From Actinoplanes solisilvae (GTDB taxonomy: Bacteria > Actinomycetota > Actinomycetes > Mycobacteriales > Micromonosporaceae): 64,000 nt of DNA. The notes beneath the pieces are model-generated. The model searched no databases and had not been told where the DNA came from. It saw only the letters and a list, made by a program, of their open reading frames with translations. Each line of letters begins with the position of its first letter. The first letter of the stretch is position 1. Both the position numbers and the translations under genes were made by a program. The DNA lies in the NCBI RefSeq assembly GCF_003999975.1, contig NZ_RJAC01000015.1:160533-224532 (forward strand), given 5' to 3'. This document shows, piece after piece, positions 50,942-60,049 of the stretch.

Positions 50942-52489
50942 ATGACCTTCGCCGCCATCGAGGTCAGGTCCGTGCACAAGCATTTCGCCGGCGTGCGCGC
51001 CCTCGACGATGTGTCGTTGTCGTTGCACGCCGGCGAGGTGCACGCGCTGGTCGGCGAGAACGGCGCCGGCAAATCCACTCTGATCAAAATCATGACCGGA
51101 GTGCAACGGCCAGATGGGGGCGATCTGAGCTACCAGGGACGGCCGGTTTCCTTCACCCGTCCCCGCGACGCGCAGGCCGCCGGGATCAGCACCATCTACC
51201 AGGAGGTCAACCTGGTGCCCCTGCGCAGCGTCGCCGCCAACCTGTTCCTGGGCCGCGAACCGGTCAACCGCTTCGGCCTCATCGACTACCGCCGGATGCA
51301 CCGAGCCGCGGCCGGGATACTGGCCCGCTACGGCATCGCCGTCGACGTCCGCAGCCGGCTCGGCGAACTCGGCCTCGGCGTCCAGCAGATGATCGCCGTG
51401 GCCCGGGCGCTGTCGATGAACGCCCGGGTGATCATCATGGACGAGCCCACCTCGTCGCTCGAACCCCGCGAGGTCGACCTGCTCCTCGGCGTCGTCGCGA
51501 TGCTGCGCGACCAGCAGGTAGCCGTGCTGTACGTGACCCACAAGCTCGACGAGGTGTTTCGGGCCTGCGACCGGGTCACCGTGCTGCGCGACGGCCGGGT
51601 CGCGCACAGTGGCCCAGTCGCCGGCACCACCCGGCTGCGGCTGGTCGCCGCCATGCTCGGCCGCGACATCGACCAGGTCCGGCGCCACGGCGCCACCACC
51701 TTCGGCGACGAGCAACGCGACACGACCGGCGCGCCGCTGCTGCGCGCCGAAGCGCTCAGCCGACGGCCGGTGCTCGACGACGTCAGCGTCGACGTGCACG
51801 CGGGTGAGGTCGTCGGCCTGGCCGGGCTGCTCGGCTCCGGGCGTACCGAGACGGCGAAAGCGGTCTTCGGCGTCGACCCGCTCGACAGCGGCTCGATCAG
51901 GATCGGCGGCCGGCGCGCCCGGCGCTGGTCGCCGGCGGCGGCCATCCGGGCCGGGCTCGGCATGGTGCCCGAGGACCGCAAGGCCGAAGGCGTCATCGCC
52001 GACCTGTCCGTACGTGACAACATCGTGCTGGCCGCGCTGCCCCGGATCACCGTCGGCGGCTTCCTGTCCAAACGACGCCAGGCCGCGCTCGTCGACACAT
52101 TCGTCAAACGCCTGCAGATCAAAATCTCGCACCCCGGCCAGAAGGTACGCGAACTGTCCGGCGGCAATCAGCAGAAGGTTCTGCTCGCCCGGATGCTCTG
52201 CCTGCACCCGAAGGTGCTGATCCTGGACGAGCCGACCCGCGGCATCGACATCGGCGCGAAAGCCGAGATCCAGGCCCTCATCGACGAACTCGCCGGACTC
52301 GGGATCGGCGTGCTGCTGATCTCCTCGGAGCTGGAGGAGGTGGTCGAAGGGGCCGACCGGGTCCTGGTTCTGCGCGACGGCGCGGTGGTCGGCACGTTCC
52401 GGGGCGACGAGGTCACCGAGGACCGGATCATGCGAACCATCGCTGTCGCCTCCAACGAAGCCGCCGCCGCGAAGGACGACGATGACTGA
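50942..52489 (+). CDS. Sugar ABC importer ATPase, two ABC cassettes (YtfR/RbsA-like)
   Basis: 515 residues from ATG 50942; ATG 50924, overlapping the previous stop, is an alternative. Cassette one has Walker A GENGAGKST, a signature of LGLGVQQMIAVARAL type and Walker B VIIMDEPTSSLE. Cassette two has the degenerate Walker A GLLGSGRTE typical of RbsA-type proteins, signature LSGGNQQKVLLARML and Walker B VLILDEPTRGID. It drives sugar uptake with the two permeases downstream. Its last eight bases overlap the first permease gene. Confidence 0.95.
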   Translation: MTFAAIEVRSVHKHFAGVRALDDVSLSLHAGEVHALVGENGAGKSTLIKIMTGVQRPDGGDLSYQGRPVSFTRPRDAQAAGISTIYQEVNLVPLRSVAANLFLGREPVNRFGLIDYRRMHRAAAGILARYGIAVDVRSRLGELGLGVQQMIAVARALSMNARVIIMDEPTSSLEPREVDLLLGVVAMLRDQQVAVLYVTHKLDEVFRACDRVTVLRDGRVAHSGPVAGTTRLRLVAAMLGRDIDQVRRHGATTFGDEQRDTTGAPLLRAEALSRRPVLDDVSVDVHAGEVVGLAGLLGSGRTETAKAVFGVDPLDSGSIRIGGRRARRWSPAAAIRAGLGMVPEDRKAEGVIADLSVRDNIVLAALPRITVGGFLSKRRQAALVDTFVKRLQIKISHPGQKVRELSGGNQQKVLLARMLCLHPKVLILDEPTRGIDIGAKAEIQALIDELAGLGIGVLLISSELEEVVEGADRVLVLRDGAVVGTFRGDEVTEDRIMRTIAVASNEAAAAKDDDD

Positions 52490-53441
52490 CCTTCGCGCGG
52501 CACGCTCCGTGCGTATCGATGTCCCGGCTTTTCTTCAGGTGGCCGGGGTCTACTTGGCGATCTTCGTGCTGCTGGCCTTCAATCTCATGTTCACCCCCAA
52601 CTTCGCCACCGTGACCAACCTGCGGTTGCAACTCGTGCAGGTCGCGCCGGTCGCCATCGTCGCGATCGGCATGGCCCTGGTCATCGCCACTGAGGGCATC
52701 GACCTGTCGGTCGGCTCGACGATGGCTGTAGCCGCCGCGTTGCTGCCGCTCTACCTCGGCTACAGCGTATGGGTGGCCGTCGCGCTCGCGCTCACCGCCG
52801 GAGTGCTGGTCGGCCTGGTCAACGGATCCCTGATCGCGTTCGCCGGCATGCAACCGATCATCGCGACCCTCGGCCTGCTGGTGGCCGGACGCGGTCTCGC
52901 GCTGGTGTTCGCCGACGGCCGGCTGACCGAATTGTTCGACCCGACCCTCGACACACTGGGCAACGCCTCGGTCTTCGGCGTACCGATCAGTGTGCTGTTG
53001 GTGCTGGTGGTCACCGTCGCGGCCGGTGTCGCGGTGTACCGCACGGCCTTCGGCCGTCGGCTGCTGGCGACCGGCGGCAACCGGGCCGCCGCCACCCTGG
53101 CCGGCCTGCCGGTCAAACGGACGCTGGTGACCGTGTACGTGCTCAGCGGCCTGCTCGCCGCCGTCGCCGGCGTGCTGACCACCGCCCGGCAGGGCGCCAG
53201 CGACCCGTCGTTCGTCGGCCTGCTCATCGAGCTGAGCGCGATCACCGCCGTGGTGGTCGGCGGCACCCCGCTCTCCGGCGGGCGGGTGCGCATTCTCGGA
53301 ACACTGATGGGAGCCCTCCTGATGCAGCTCATCATCGCGACCGTGATCCAGCAGAACCTGCCCGACTCCACCGCCCGCATGATCCAGGCGAGCATCATCG
53401 TCGCCGCCGTCTACCTGCAGCGCGGCCGGAGAGCGCCATGA
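52482..53441 (+). CDS. Sugar ABC importer permease 1 (YtfT-like)
   Basis: 319 residues. About eight to nine hydrophobic segments and the family motif EGIDLSVGSTMAVAAAL match the RbsC/YtfT permease family. Other conserved parts are NGSLIAFAGMQPIIATLGLL, TGGNRAAATLAGLPV and the terminal VVGGTPLSGGRVRILGTLMG. It overlaps the ATPase gene by eight bases and the second permease by four. The two permeases probably form a heterodimer as in the E. coli YtfT-YjfF pair. Confidence 0.94.
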   Translation: MTDLRAARSVRIDVPAFLQVAGVYLAIFVLLAFNLMFTPNFATVTNLRLQLVQVAPVAIVAIGMALVIATEGIDLSVGSTMAVAAALLPLYLGYSVWVAVALALTAGVLVGLVNGSLIAFAGMQPIIATLGLLVAGRGLALVFADGRLTELFDPTLDTLGNASVFGVPISVLLVLVVTVAAGVAVYRTAFGRRLLATGGNRAAATLAGLPVKRTLVTVYVLSGLLAAVAGVLTTARQGASDPSFVGLLIELSAITAVVVGGTPLSGGRVRILGTLMGALLMQLIIATVIQQNLPDSTARMIQASIIVAAVYLQRGRRAP

Positions 53442-54439
53442 CGACCGTGGACCGGCCCGTCGCCGCCGGCCGGCGCTCCGGTGGCACCGCCCGCGACTGG
53501 CGCCGGTGGCCGGAGAAGGCCGGTGCCCCGATCGTCCTGGCCCTGGTCCTGATCGGTGGGTCGCTGATGTACGGCGACAGCTTCGCCAGCCGGCAGAACT
53601 TCGGCAATATCGCGCTGGACAGCTCGTACCTGCTGCTGATCGCGACAGGGATGACCTTCGTCATCCTCAGCGGCGGCATCGACCTGTCGGTCGGGTCGCT
53701 GCTGGCGCTCGCTGGGGTGCTGACCGCCTACAGTGCGCAGTGGGGCACCGCCGCCGCCATCGCACTGCCGCTGCTCGTCTGCGCGGCGTTCGGACTGGTC
53801 AACGGGCTGCTGATCGGCCGGGCGCGGATCGCGCCGTTCATCGTCACCCTGGCCACCCTGCTGTTCGCCCGCGGTCTGGCGTTCGCCGTCGCCAGCGAGG
53901 GCAACAAGGTGCATATCATCCCGGCCGACCTGCTGCTGACCCGGCTCGGCCAGGCCCGCTGGCTCGGGGTGCCCGCGCCCGTCTGGTTCGCGCTGATCGC
54001 CTTCGGCCTGGGTGCGCTGCTGCTCAGCCGGACCCGGTTCGGCCAGGCGGTCTTCGCGATCGGCGACAACCAGGAGGCGAGTGAACTAATGGGGCTTCCG
54101 GTCGCCCGCGTGCGGATCCTGGTCTACGTGCTCAGCGCCACCCTCGCCGGAACGGCCGGCGTTCTGATCGCCGTGCAGACCTCCTCCGGGCTGCCGACGA
54201 TCGGCGAGGGCCGCGAGTTGGAGGCGATCGCCGCGGTGGTCCTCGGTGGCACGCTGCTGACCGGCGGTGCGGGTTCGCTGAGCGGCACGCTCGCCGGTGT
54301 GCTGCTGCTCAAGGTGATCCAGAATCTGATCAACCAGGTCGGCACCCTCAGCTCCTACTACCAGCAGGTGGTCAGCGGCACGTTTCTGATCGTTGTGGTG
54401 CTCGTCCAGTTGCGGCTGGCTCGCCGGAGGCGGCGATGA
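53438..54439 (+). CDS. Sugar ABC importer permease 2 (YjfF-like)
   Basis: 333 residues from ATG 53438, overlapping permease 1 as ATGA. The RbsC-type motif GGIDLSVGSLLALAGVL is present, as are NGLLIGRARIAPFIVTLATL, GDNQEASELMGLPVARV and VLGGTLLTGGAGSLSGTLAG. The N-terminal 35 residues are Arg-rich and cytoplasmic. The last residues are five arginines, and the stop overlaps the dehydrogenase gene by four bases. Confidence 0.94.
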   Translation: MTTVDRPVAAGRRSGGTARDWRRWPEKAGAPIVLALVLIGGSLMYGDSFASRQNFGNIALDSSYLLLIATGMTFVILSGGIDLSVGSLLALAGVLTAYSAQWGTAAAIALPLLVCAAFGLVNGLLIGRARIAPFIVTLATLLFARGLAFAVASEGNKVHIIPADLLLTRLGQARWLGVPAPVWFALIAFGLGALLLSRTRFGQAVFAIGDNQEASELMGLPVARVRILVYVLSATLAGTAGVLIAVQTSSGLPTIGEGRELEAIAAVVLGGTLLTGGAGSLSGTLAGVLLLKVIQNLINQVGTLSSYYQQVVSGTFLIVVVLVQLRLARRRRR

Positions 54440-55476
54440 ACCGCCCAGCGCGGTACGCGCCCGGCGTGACCCGGCCGCCCGAACCGGCGTCCCCTCCCGT
54501 GCGGGTCGCGGTGGTCGGCACCGGCGAGTGGTGGGGGCGTCAGCACGCCGAACTGTTCGCCCGGCGCGCCGACACGTCGCTGGTCGCCGTTGTCGGCCGC
54601 GACCCGCAGCGCACCGCCGCGCGGGCGGCCGAGGCCGGCACCCGCGGCTACACCGACCTGGAGGAGATGGTGGACAGGGAGCGGCCCGACCTGGTGTCGG
54701 TGTGTCTGCCGAACGAGGGCCACTTCGAGCCGACCCTGCGGCTGATCCACGCCGGCGTGCCGCTGCTGGTGGAGAAGCCGCTGGTCTTCGCGTTGAACGA
54801 GGCCGACACCCTGATCGCCGAGGCCGCCGCCCGCAACCTGTTCGTTGCGATCAACTTCAACCATCGGTACGCGAAACCGGTGCGCCTGGCCGCCGCCGCG
54901 ATCGCCCGGGGCGCCCTGGGCCAGCTGGCCTTCGCGACCTGGCGTTTCGGTGGTGAGGCGGGCACCAGCCGGCACCCGCACGCCAATCTGATCGAGACCC
55001 AATGCCACGGTCTGGACATGCTGGAACATCTGTGCGGCCCGATCACCTCGGTGATGGCGCAGGCCGCCGCCCCGAGCGGTGCCGGCTGGTCCACCATGGC
55101 GGTCGCGCTGCAGTTCGGCAACGGGGCAGTCGGCAGCCTGGTGGGCAGCTACGACTCGTCGTACGCGTACCCGGACACGCACGTGGTCGAGGTCAACGGC
55201 ACGGCCGGGCGGGTGGTCATCCACGACACGGTGCGCCGGTTCACCTTCCAATCCGCCGGCGACGAGATGGCCCAGGTGTGGCAGGCCGGCTACTTCAACG
55301 ACCTCGACCGCGACTTCCACGCGACCTTCGACGCCCACGTCGACGACCTGCTGCCGGCCCTGCGCGAGGGGCGGCAACCACCGGTGCCGGTCGCCGCCGG
55401 GCGGCGGGCGTTGTGGCTGGCCACCGCCGTCATCCGCTCGTTCGAGACCGGCCGCCGCGTGTCCACCGCCGAATAG
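54436..55476 (+). CDS. Gfo/Idh/MocA-family sugar dehydrogenase
   Basis: 346 residues from ATG 54436. The Rossmann fold is at RVAVVGTGEWWGRQHAELFA and the catalytic EKP motif at LLVEKPLVFALNEAD, followed by FVAINFNHRYAKPVRLAAAA. The substrate domain includes NLIETQCHGLDMLEHLCGPI. These enzymes oxidise sugars or cyclitols with NAD(P). Being the last gene of the importer operon, it probably acts on the imported sugar or a derivative. The substrate is not determinable. Confidence 0.93.
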   Translation: MNRPARYAPGVTRPPEPASPPVRVAVVGTGEWWGRQHAELFARRADTSLVAVVGRDPQRTAARAAEAGTRGYTDLEEMVDRERPDLVSVCLPNEGHFEPTLRLIHAGVPLLVEKPLVFALNEADTLIAEAAARNLFVAINFNHRYAKPVRLAAAAIARGALGQLAFATWRFGGEAGTSRHPHANLIETQCHGLDMLEHLCGPITSVMAQAAAPSGAGWSTMAVALQFGNGAVGSLVGSYDSSYAYPDTHVVEVNGTAGRVVIHDTVRRFTFQSAGDEMAQVWQAGYFNDLDRDFHATFDAHVDDLLPALREGRQPPVPVAAGRRALWLATAVIRSFETGRRVSTAE

Positions 55477-55545
55477 TCGACCTGGCAAAGCTAGTTGGTG
55501 GCGGCCCAGATTATGTGCCAACGCCTACCGCGTCCCTGGCCCGGC

Positions 55546-55610
55546 GACGATGCACCATGGGAACCATCCTGAGTGTCCCGCTGGCCGCGCGTTTGACCAG
55601 CTCGCGGGCC
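55546..55610 (+). repeat. Left copy of an imperfect repeat flanking the PadR-ABC module
   Basis: It begins GACGATGCACCATG and ends near TTTGACCAGCTCGCGGGCC. The same two blocks occur at 59852-59923, in the same orientation and with similar spacing. The middle differs. See the paired feature. Confidence 0.55.
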
Positions 55611-55647
55611 ACAAGAAGCAGCGATAAGGCCCCGGGGCGACCGACCT

Positions 55648-55675
55648 TGCGTCCACCATACTCAGTATGCATACT
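55648..55675 (+). promoter_or_regulatory. Predicted promoter of the PadR-ABC operon, probably leaderless
   Basis: TTGCGT (55648-55653) and CATACT (55670-55675) are separated by 16 bases. Transcription would start about 8 bases after the -10 box, at or next to the ATG at 55684. No ribosome-binding site precedes that ATG, which supports a leaderless mRNA. Confidence 0.5.
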
Positions 55676-55681
55676 CAGTAT
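55658..55681. promoter_or_regulatory. Tandem palindromic PadR operator ATACTCAGTAT x2
   Basis: Two identical copies of the palindrome ATACTCAGTAT (55658-55668 and 55671-55681) are separated by GC. ATACT and AGTAT arms are the known recognition element of PadR-family repressors. The pair covers the -10 box and ends two bases before the padR start codon, ideal for autorepression. Confidence 0.8.
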
Positions 55682-55683
55682 CC

Positions 55684-56274
55684 ATGTCGATCCGCCACGG
55701 TCTTCTCGCTCTTCTCGAACGTGGTCCGATGTACGGCTACCAGTTGCGGGCCACGTTCGAGGAATCGACGGGCGGCACCTGGCCGCTGAACATCGGGCAG
55801 GTCTACACGACGCTCTCCCGCCTTGAACGCGACGAGTTGGTGCGCCCGCTCGCGGAGAGCGGCACCGGGCAACTGCCGTATGAGATAACCGACTCCGGTC
55901 GCGCGGAACTGGCGATGTGGTTCGCCACGCCGCTGAGCCACGGTGACCGGCCGCGTGACGAACTCGCGATCAAGTTGGCGCTGGCGTTGTCGACACCGGG
56001 CGTCGACGTGAGCGTCGTCGTGCAAGCCCAGCGCGCCGCAACCATCCGGAAGATGCAGGAGTACACGCGCCTGAAGTACAGCACCGATCGTCCGGCCGAC
56101 CTCGCCTGGAAGCTCGTGGTGGACGCGATGGTGTTCCAGGCCGAGGCTGAGGTGCGCTGGCTCGACCACTGCGAGGCCAGCTTGCTGCGACACAGCTCAC
56201 CACCGATGCCCAAGAAGACACCGGGATCCGCGCACGAGGCCGAAAACGAAGCCGGGCGGGAGGCCACTAGATGA
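55684..56274 (+). CDS. PadR-family transcriptional regulator
   Basis: 196 residues from ATG 55684. The winged helix reads IRHGLLALLERGPMYGYQLR and PLNIGQVYTTLSRLERDELV, the PadR signature. The C-terminal half is helical for dimerisation. It is the first gene of a three-gene operon with an ABC exporter and overlaps the ATPase gene as ATGA. Two ATACT/AGTAT palindromes directly upstream make autorepression very likely. PadR proteins of this type often respond to a drug or peptide that the adjacent exporter handles. Confidence 0.95.
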   Translation: MSIRHGLLALLERGPMYGYQLRATFEESTGGTWPLNIGQVYTTLSRLERDELVRPLAESGTGQLPYEITDSGRAELAMWFATPLSHGDRPRDELAIKLALALSTPGVDVSVVVQAQRAATIRKMQEYTRLKYSTDRPADLAWKLVVDAMVFQAEAEVRWLDHCEASLLRHSSPPMPKKTPGSAHEAENEAGREATR

Positions 56275-56996
56275 CGATCTTGGAGTTACGAGCGGTGCAT
56301 CGGGTGCACGGCGCCGGACAGACAGCCGTGCACGCCCTGCGCGGTGTGACGCTCACCGTCGGGGCCGGCGAGCTACTCGCGGTGATGGGCGCATCCGGAT
56401 CAGGTAAATCGACGCTGCTCAACCTGGCCGGCGGCTTGGACCGCCCGACGGAAGGCGACGTGGTCGTCAACGGAACGGTCCTTGGCGGATGCAGCAGACG
56501 CGGGCTGGCCGCCCTGCGCCGCCAGCGGATCGGCTACGTTTTCCAGGACCTGAATTTGTTGTCCAGCCTCACCGCGGCCGAGAACGTGGCGCTACCACTG
56601 GAACTCGACGGTATGAAGGTGCGCACTGCCCGGCGGCTCGCGCAGGAGGCCCTGTGCGAGATGGACCTTGAGGGGTACGGTCCGCGGTTCCCCGACGAGA
56701 TGTCGGGCGGCCAGCAGCAGCGGGTGGCGATCGCCCGGGCGCTGGTCGGGCAGCGGCGCCTGATGCTGGCCGACGAGCCGACCGGCGCGCTCGACTCGCA
56801 GACCGGTGAGGCGGTGCTCCGCCTGCTGCGGTCCAAAGTCGACAGCGGAGCGGCCGTCGTCCTGGTGACACACGAGGCACGGCACGCCGCCTGGGCCGAC
56901 CGGGTGGTGTTCCTACGCGACGGGCTCATCGTCGACACGTCCGGCCCGATGGATCAGCCCGAGGAACTGCTGACCACGCCCGGCGGTGCCGAATGA
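56271..56996 (+). CDS. ABC transporter ATPase (MacB/LolD type)
   Basis: 241 residues. Walker A is GASGSGKST at 40-48, followed by the Q-loop FQDLNLLSSL, signature MSGGQQQRVAIARAL, Walker B LMLADEPTGALD and switch His in LVTHEARHAAW. It matches the ATPases that work with FtsX-like permeases in antimicrobial peptide export or lipoprotein handling. It overlaps padR and the permease gene by four bases each. Confidence 0.95.
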   Translation: MTILELRAVHRVHGAGQTAVHALRGVTLTVGAGELLAVMGASGSGKSTLLNLAGGLDRPTEGDVVVNGTVLGGCSRRGLAALRRQRIGYVFQDLNLLSSLTAAENVALPLELDGMKVRTARRLAQEALCEMDLEGYGPRFPDEMSGGQQQRVAIARALVGQRRLMLADEPTGALDSQTGEAVLRLLRSKVDSGAAVVLVTHEARHAAWADRVVFLRDGLIVDTSGPMDQPEELLTTPGGAE

Positions 56997-59713
56997 CCGG
57001 TCTGCGCGCCGCGCTGCGGGTGGCGCGACGCGAGGCACGGCAGGCCAGGGGACGCTCGGCGCTGATCATCGCGATGATCGCGCTACCGGTGGCGGCCATG
57101 GCGTTCACGTCCGTCATCTACGACACCTTCACGCTGCGCCCCGGCGAGGAGGCCGAACGGCTCATGGGTGCCGGGCAGGCTGCGATGCGATGGCCGCGAC
57201 AAGGCCCGCTGTATCAGGATCCGGCCGAGCTGGCCTACCTTCCCGCGCCGCAGACCACAGCCCCGACGGAACACGACACCCCACCGACGCCGCAGCGGCT
57301 ACTGGCACTGCTGCCACCGGGCAGCCGGGCGATCAGCGATCACACGAGCCGGCTGGCCGTGTACACCGCGGCCGGTGTCGGCACCGTCACCACCCGGGCC
57401 CTGGACTACACCGACCCCCTGGCGCGCGGCATTCTGCGTCCCCTTGCCGGGCGCCCGCCCACCGCCGCCGACGAGGTGGCTCTGACCCCTACGGCAACCA
57501 CCAGACTGGGTACGGGGCTCGGCGGCACCGTCCGACTGGCCGACAGCGGTCGCACCCTGCACGTGGTGGGCCTGGTGGAGGACCCGACCGATGTCCGGGC
57601 AACGGCAATCGTGCTGCGGCCCGGTGTGCTGCCGCACGAGGTGCTGCCCGTCGAGCCGCGTGCGGTGACCTGGTTGGTCGCCACGCCCGCGCCGATCACC
57701 TGGGACCAGGTCAGGCAGCTCAACACACAGGGGATCGTCGCGGTTTCCCGGCACGTGCTCGCACACCCGCCGAGCCTGCCCGAGCAGTACCCGGAGCTCC
57801 GGGAGGATGAGGGCCTGTCGGAGACCGGCATGCTCATACTGATCGCCGGGCTAGCAATCCTGGAGATCGTCCTGCTGGCCGGACCGGCGTTCGCGGTCAG
57901 TGCCCGGCGCCGCAGCCGCGATCTCGCCCTGGTCGCCGCCGTCGGCGGCACGCCGGCCCAGATCCGCCGGATCGTGCTGGCTGACGGTGTCGTGCTCGGC
58001 GCGATCGGGGCGGCGGGTGGCATCCTGCTGGGTGTCGCCGTGGCCGTCAGCGGCCATCACTGGTTCGAGGAGAACGTCACCCACGTGCGGTCGGGTGCAC
58101 TGCGGGTCTTCCCGCCGGCATTGGCGGTACTCGCGGGGCTGGCTGTGATCACTGGCGTGCTGGCGGCACTGATACCCGCCTGGATCTCCGCCCGTCAGGA
58201 CGTGGTGACCGCACTGGCCGGGCGACGCGGGATCACCCGGTCACGGCGGCGATGGGTGGTGCTCGGCGCGGCGCTCGGTGTGGCGGGCGTGGCCGCCGCC
58301 GCCGTCGGCGCCTGGAAGCTCGTCGCGCCGCTGCTCCTCGCCGGACTGGTCTTCGCCGAACTCGGGCTCGTGTTGTGTACCCCGGCCATCGTCGGCCTGG
58401 TGACCCGGATCGGTCGCTTCCTTCCGCCAGCGGCCCGCATCGCGCTGCGCGACACGTCCCGCAACCGCGCCGTGGCGGCCCCGGCGATCTCCGCCGTGAT
58501 GGCCGCGGTCATGGTCAGCCTCGCCGTCGGAATGGTGCTCACCGCGAGCACCGCCCGCGCCCAGGCCGAGTACCGGCCGCTGGGGCGGGTCGGCGACGTG
58601 TTCGTGTTCGCCGCCGACGCCGGCCGCCAGCCGCTGACGAACGGTTCGTTCGCGACACCATCCGTCGTGTCATCGGCGCTGTACAGCACCCTGCCGGGGG
58701 CGCGGATCCACCAGGTCGGCGACATGACATGCGCCACCCAGGACTGTTCCGTGGCCACGCGCACCCCACCAGAGCACCGCTGCCCCTACGCGAACCTCGG
58801 TCAGGGCCGCGAATCGACCGCCGCCGAACAGCGTGCGGCCCGTCGCGACACCCGATGCGACGGCGTCGGCGAGCAGCACGATTACTTCGGCGGTGCGCTC
58901 ACTTCCGGCGCCGGCATGACACTCGTCATCGAACCCGCGGCGGTGGGCGCACTGGTCGACGTTGCGCCCGAGGCTGCCGCGCGGGCCGCCACCGCCATGC
59001 GCGCCGGAGCTGTAGTCGTCGACGATCCGCGCCGTTTGGACGACGGCCACGTGACACTGGAGGTTCACACCGGCGCCTCCCACGAGGAGATCCGCACCGT
59101 CACTGCACCGGGCTTCGCCTTCACACAGCCGCCACGGGCGCCATTGACCTTGCTCAGCCCGGACACCGCAAGGTCGCTGGGTCTGTCCGGCAGAACCCTG
59201 ATGACACTGGCCACGACCAGGCAGGTGCCGACGGTCGCCGAGCAGGACGAACTACAGGCCCTGCTCGGCAACGAATACGACGTGGTAGTCGAGCGCCGCC
59301 CGGAGCCGAACCGCGCCGGTTTGCTCGTACTGGCCGTCATTGCCGGTGTGATCACTCTCGGCGCAGCCGCGATCGCCACCGGCCTGGCGGCCGCCGACGG
59401 CCGGCCAGATCTCGCGGTGCTGGCCGCGGTGGGCGCGTCTCCGTGGGTACGCCGGGTGCTGTCGCTCAGCCAGGCCGGGATGATCGCCGGACTCGGGTCG
59501 ATACTCGGCGCGATCGTGGGCATCGGCGCATCGACGGCGGTACTGGCGGCCGAGAATCGCGGCTCCGCCACCGTCTGGCCGGTGCCCACCCCGTACCCGT
59601 ACGCGATGCCCGGGCTCAGCATCACCATTGCGCTACTGATAGTGCCACTGGTGGCGATGCTCGGAGCCGGCTTGCTCACTCGTTCCCGGCTACCGATCGA
59701 GCGGAGACTATGA
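56993..59713 (+). CDS. FtsX-like ABC permease
   Basis: 906 residues with a MacB/FtsX layout: one N-terminal hydrophobic segment (about 22-42), a large extracellular domain, three central segments (about 285-400) with further ones to about 510, a second extracellular domain with several cysteines (MTCATQDCSVATRTPPEHRC region), and three C-terminal segments (about 775-900). It pairs with the ATPase gene that it overlaps by four bases. The substrate is unknown; a peptide antibiotic or envelope signal is typical for PadR-linked exporters. Confidence 0.92.
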   Translation: MTGLRAALRVARREARQARGRSALIIAMIALPVAAMAFTSVIYDTFTLRPGEEAERLMGAGQAAMRWPRQGPLYQDPAELAYLPAPQTTAPTEHDTPPTPQRLLALLPPGSRAISDHTSRLAVYTAAGVGTVTTRALDYTDPLARGILRPLAGRPPTAADEVALTPTATTRLGTGLGGTVRLADSGRTLHVVGLVEDPTDVRATAIVLRPGVLPHEVLPVEPRAVTWLVATPAPITWDQVRQLNTQGIVAVSRHVLAHPPSLPEQYPELREDEGLSETGMLILIAGLAILEIVLLAGPAFAVSARRRSRDLALVAAVGGTPAQIRRIVLADGVVLGAIGAAGGILLGVAVAVSGHHWFEENVTHVRSGALRVFPPALAVLAGLAVITGVLAALIPAWISARQDVVTALAGRRGITRSRRRWVVLGAALGVAGVAAAAVGAWKLVAPLLLAGLVFAELGLVLCTPAIVGLVTRIGRFLPPAARIALRDTSRNRAVAAPAISAVMAAVMVSLAVGMVLTASTARAQAEYRPLGRVGDVFVFAADAGRQPLTNGSFATPSVVSSALYSTLPGARIHQVGDMTCATQDCSVATRTPPEHRCPYANLGQGRESTAAEQRAARRDTRCDGVGEQHDYFGGALTSGAGMTLVIEPAAVGALVDVAPEAAARAATAMRAGAVVVDDPRRLDDGHVTLEVHTGASHEEIRTVTAPGFAFTQPPRAPLTLLSPDTARSLGLSGRTLMTLATTRQVPTVAEQDELQALLGNEYDVVVERRPEPNRAGLLVLAVIAGVITLGAAAIATGLAAADGRPDLAVLAAVGASPWVRRVLSLSQAGMIAGLGSILGAIVGIGASTAVLAAENRGSATVWPVPTPYPYAMPGLSITIALLIVPLVAMLGAGLLTRSRLPIERRL

Positions 59714-59798
59714 CGGCTACCAGGTCGCCGAACACCCGCGCAGAATCGGCGGTGCAACCCAGACATCCGTCAGCACTGCATCGCACCCACCTATGACA

Positions 59799-59827
59799 AA
59801 CCGCGGCTCGCTGACCGAGCCGCGGTT
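59799..59827 (+). terminator. Intrinsic terminator of the PadR-ABC operon
   Basis: A perfect 12-base inverted repeat (AACCGCGGCTCG and its complement) has a 5-base loop, located 86 bases after the permease stop. There is no long T tract. It would end the padR operon transcript. Confidence 0.85.
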
Positions 59828-59851
59828 CGCATGCAAGATCAAAGTGGGCCG

Positions 59852-59923
59852 GACGATGCACCATGCGAACCACCCCACCATCGGGCAACCCGTTACCGGG
59901 GCATTTTGGCCAGCTCACGAGCC
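59852..59923 (+). repeat. Right copy of an imperfect repeat flanking the PadR-ABC module
   Basis: GACGATGCACCATG matches the left copy at 55546 exactly over 14 bases. A downstream block TTTTGGCCAGCTCACGAGCC matches TTTGACCAGCTCGCGGGCC of the left copy with few differences. The copies sit just outside the three-gene module on both sides, in direct orientation. Confidence 0.55.
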
Positions 59924-60049
59924 GGTCGGGCGGTGATGGAAACGCATTGACAGCCGCCCCGGTACACGGCAACCGCGACACCGCCAAGGGCGACCTCCGG
60001 GTCATCCTCAGCGATGTCGGCATGACGATCGACCAACTCGCACCCTGAG

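Larger units (their letters stand above)
59714..60049. other. 336-base intergenic region with terminator and repeat
   Basis: This gap contains the exporter operon's terminator at 59799 and the right copy of the flanking repeat at 59852. A small open frame (59863-60048) ends with a protein-like stretch (TAKGDLRVILSDVGMTIDQL), but it lacks a ribosome-binding site and no gene is called. Confidence 0.5.

Noticed and set aside
59863..60048. 61-codon frame with a protein-like end after the exporter operon
   Set aside because: No ribosome-binding site, and most of it lies in the flanking repeat.
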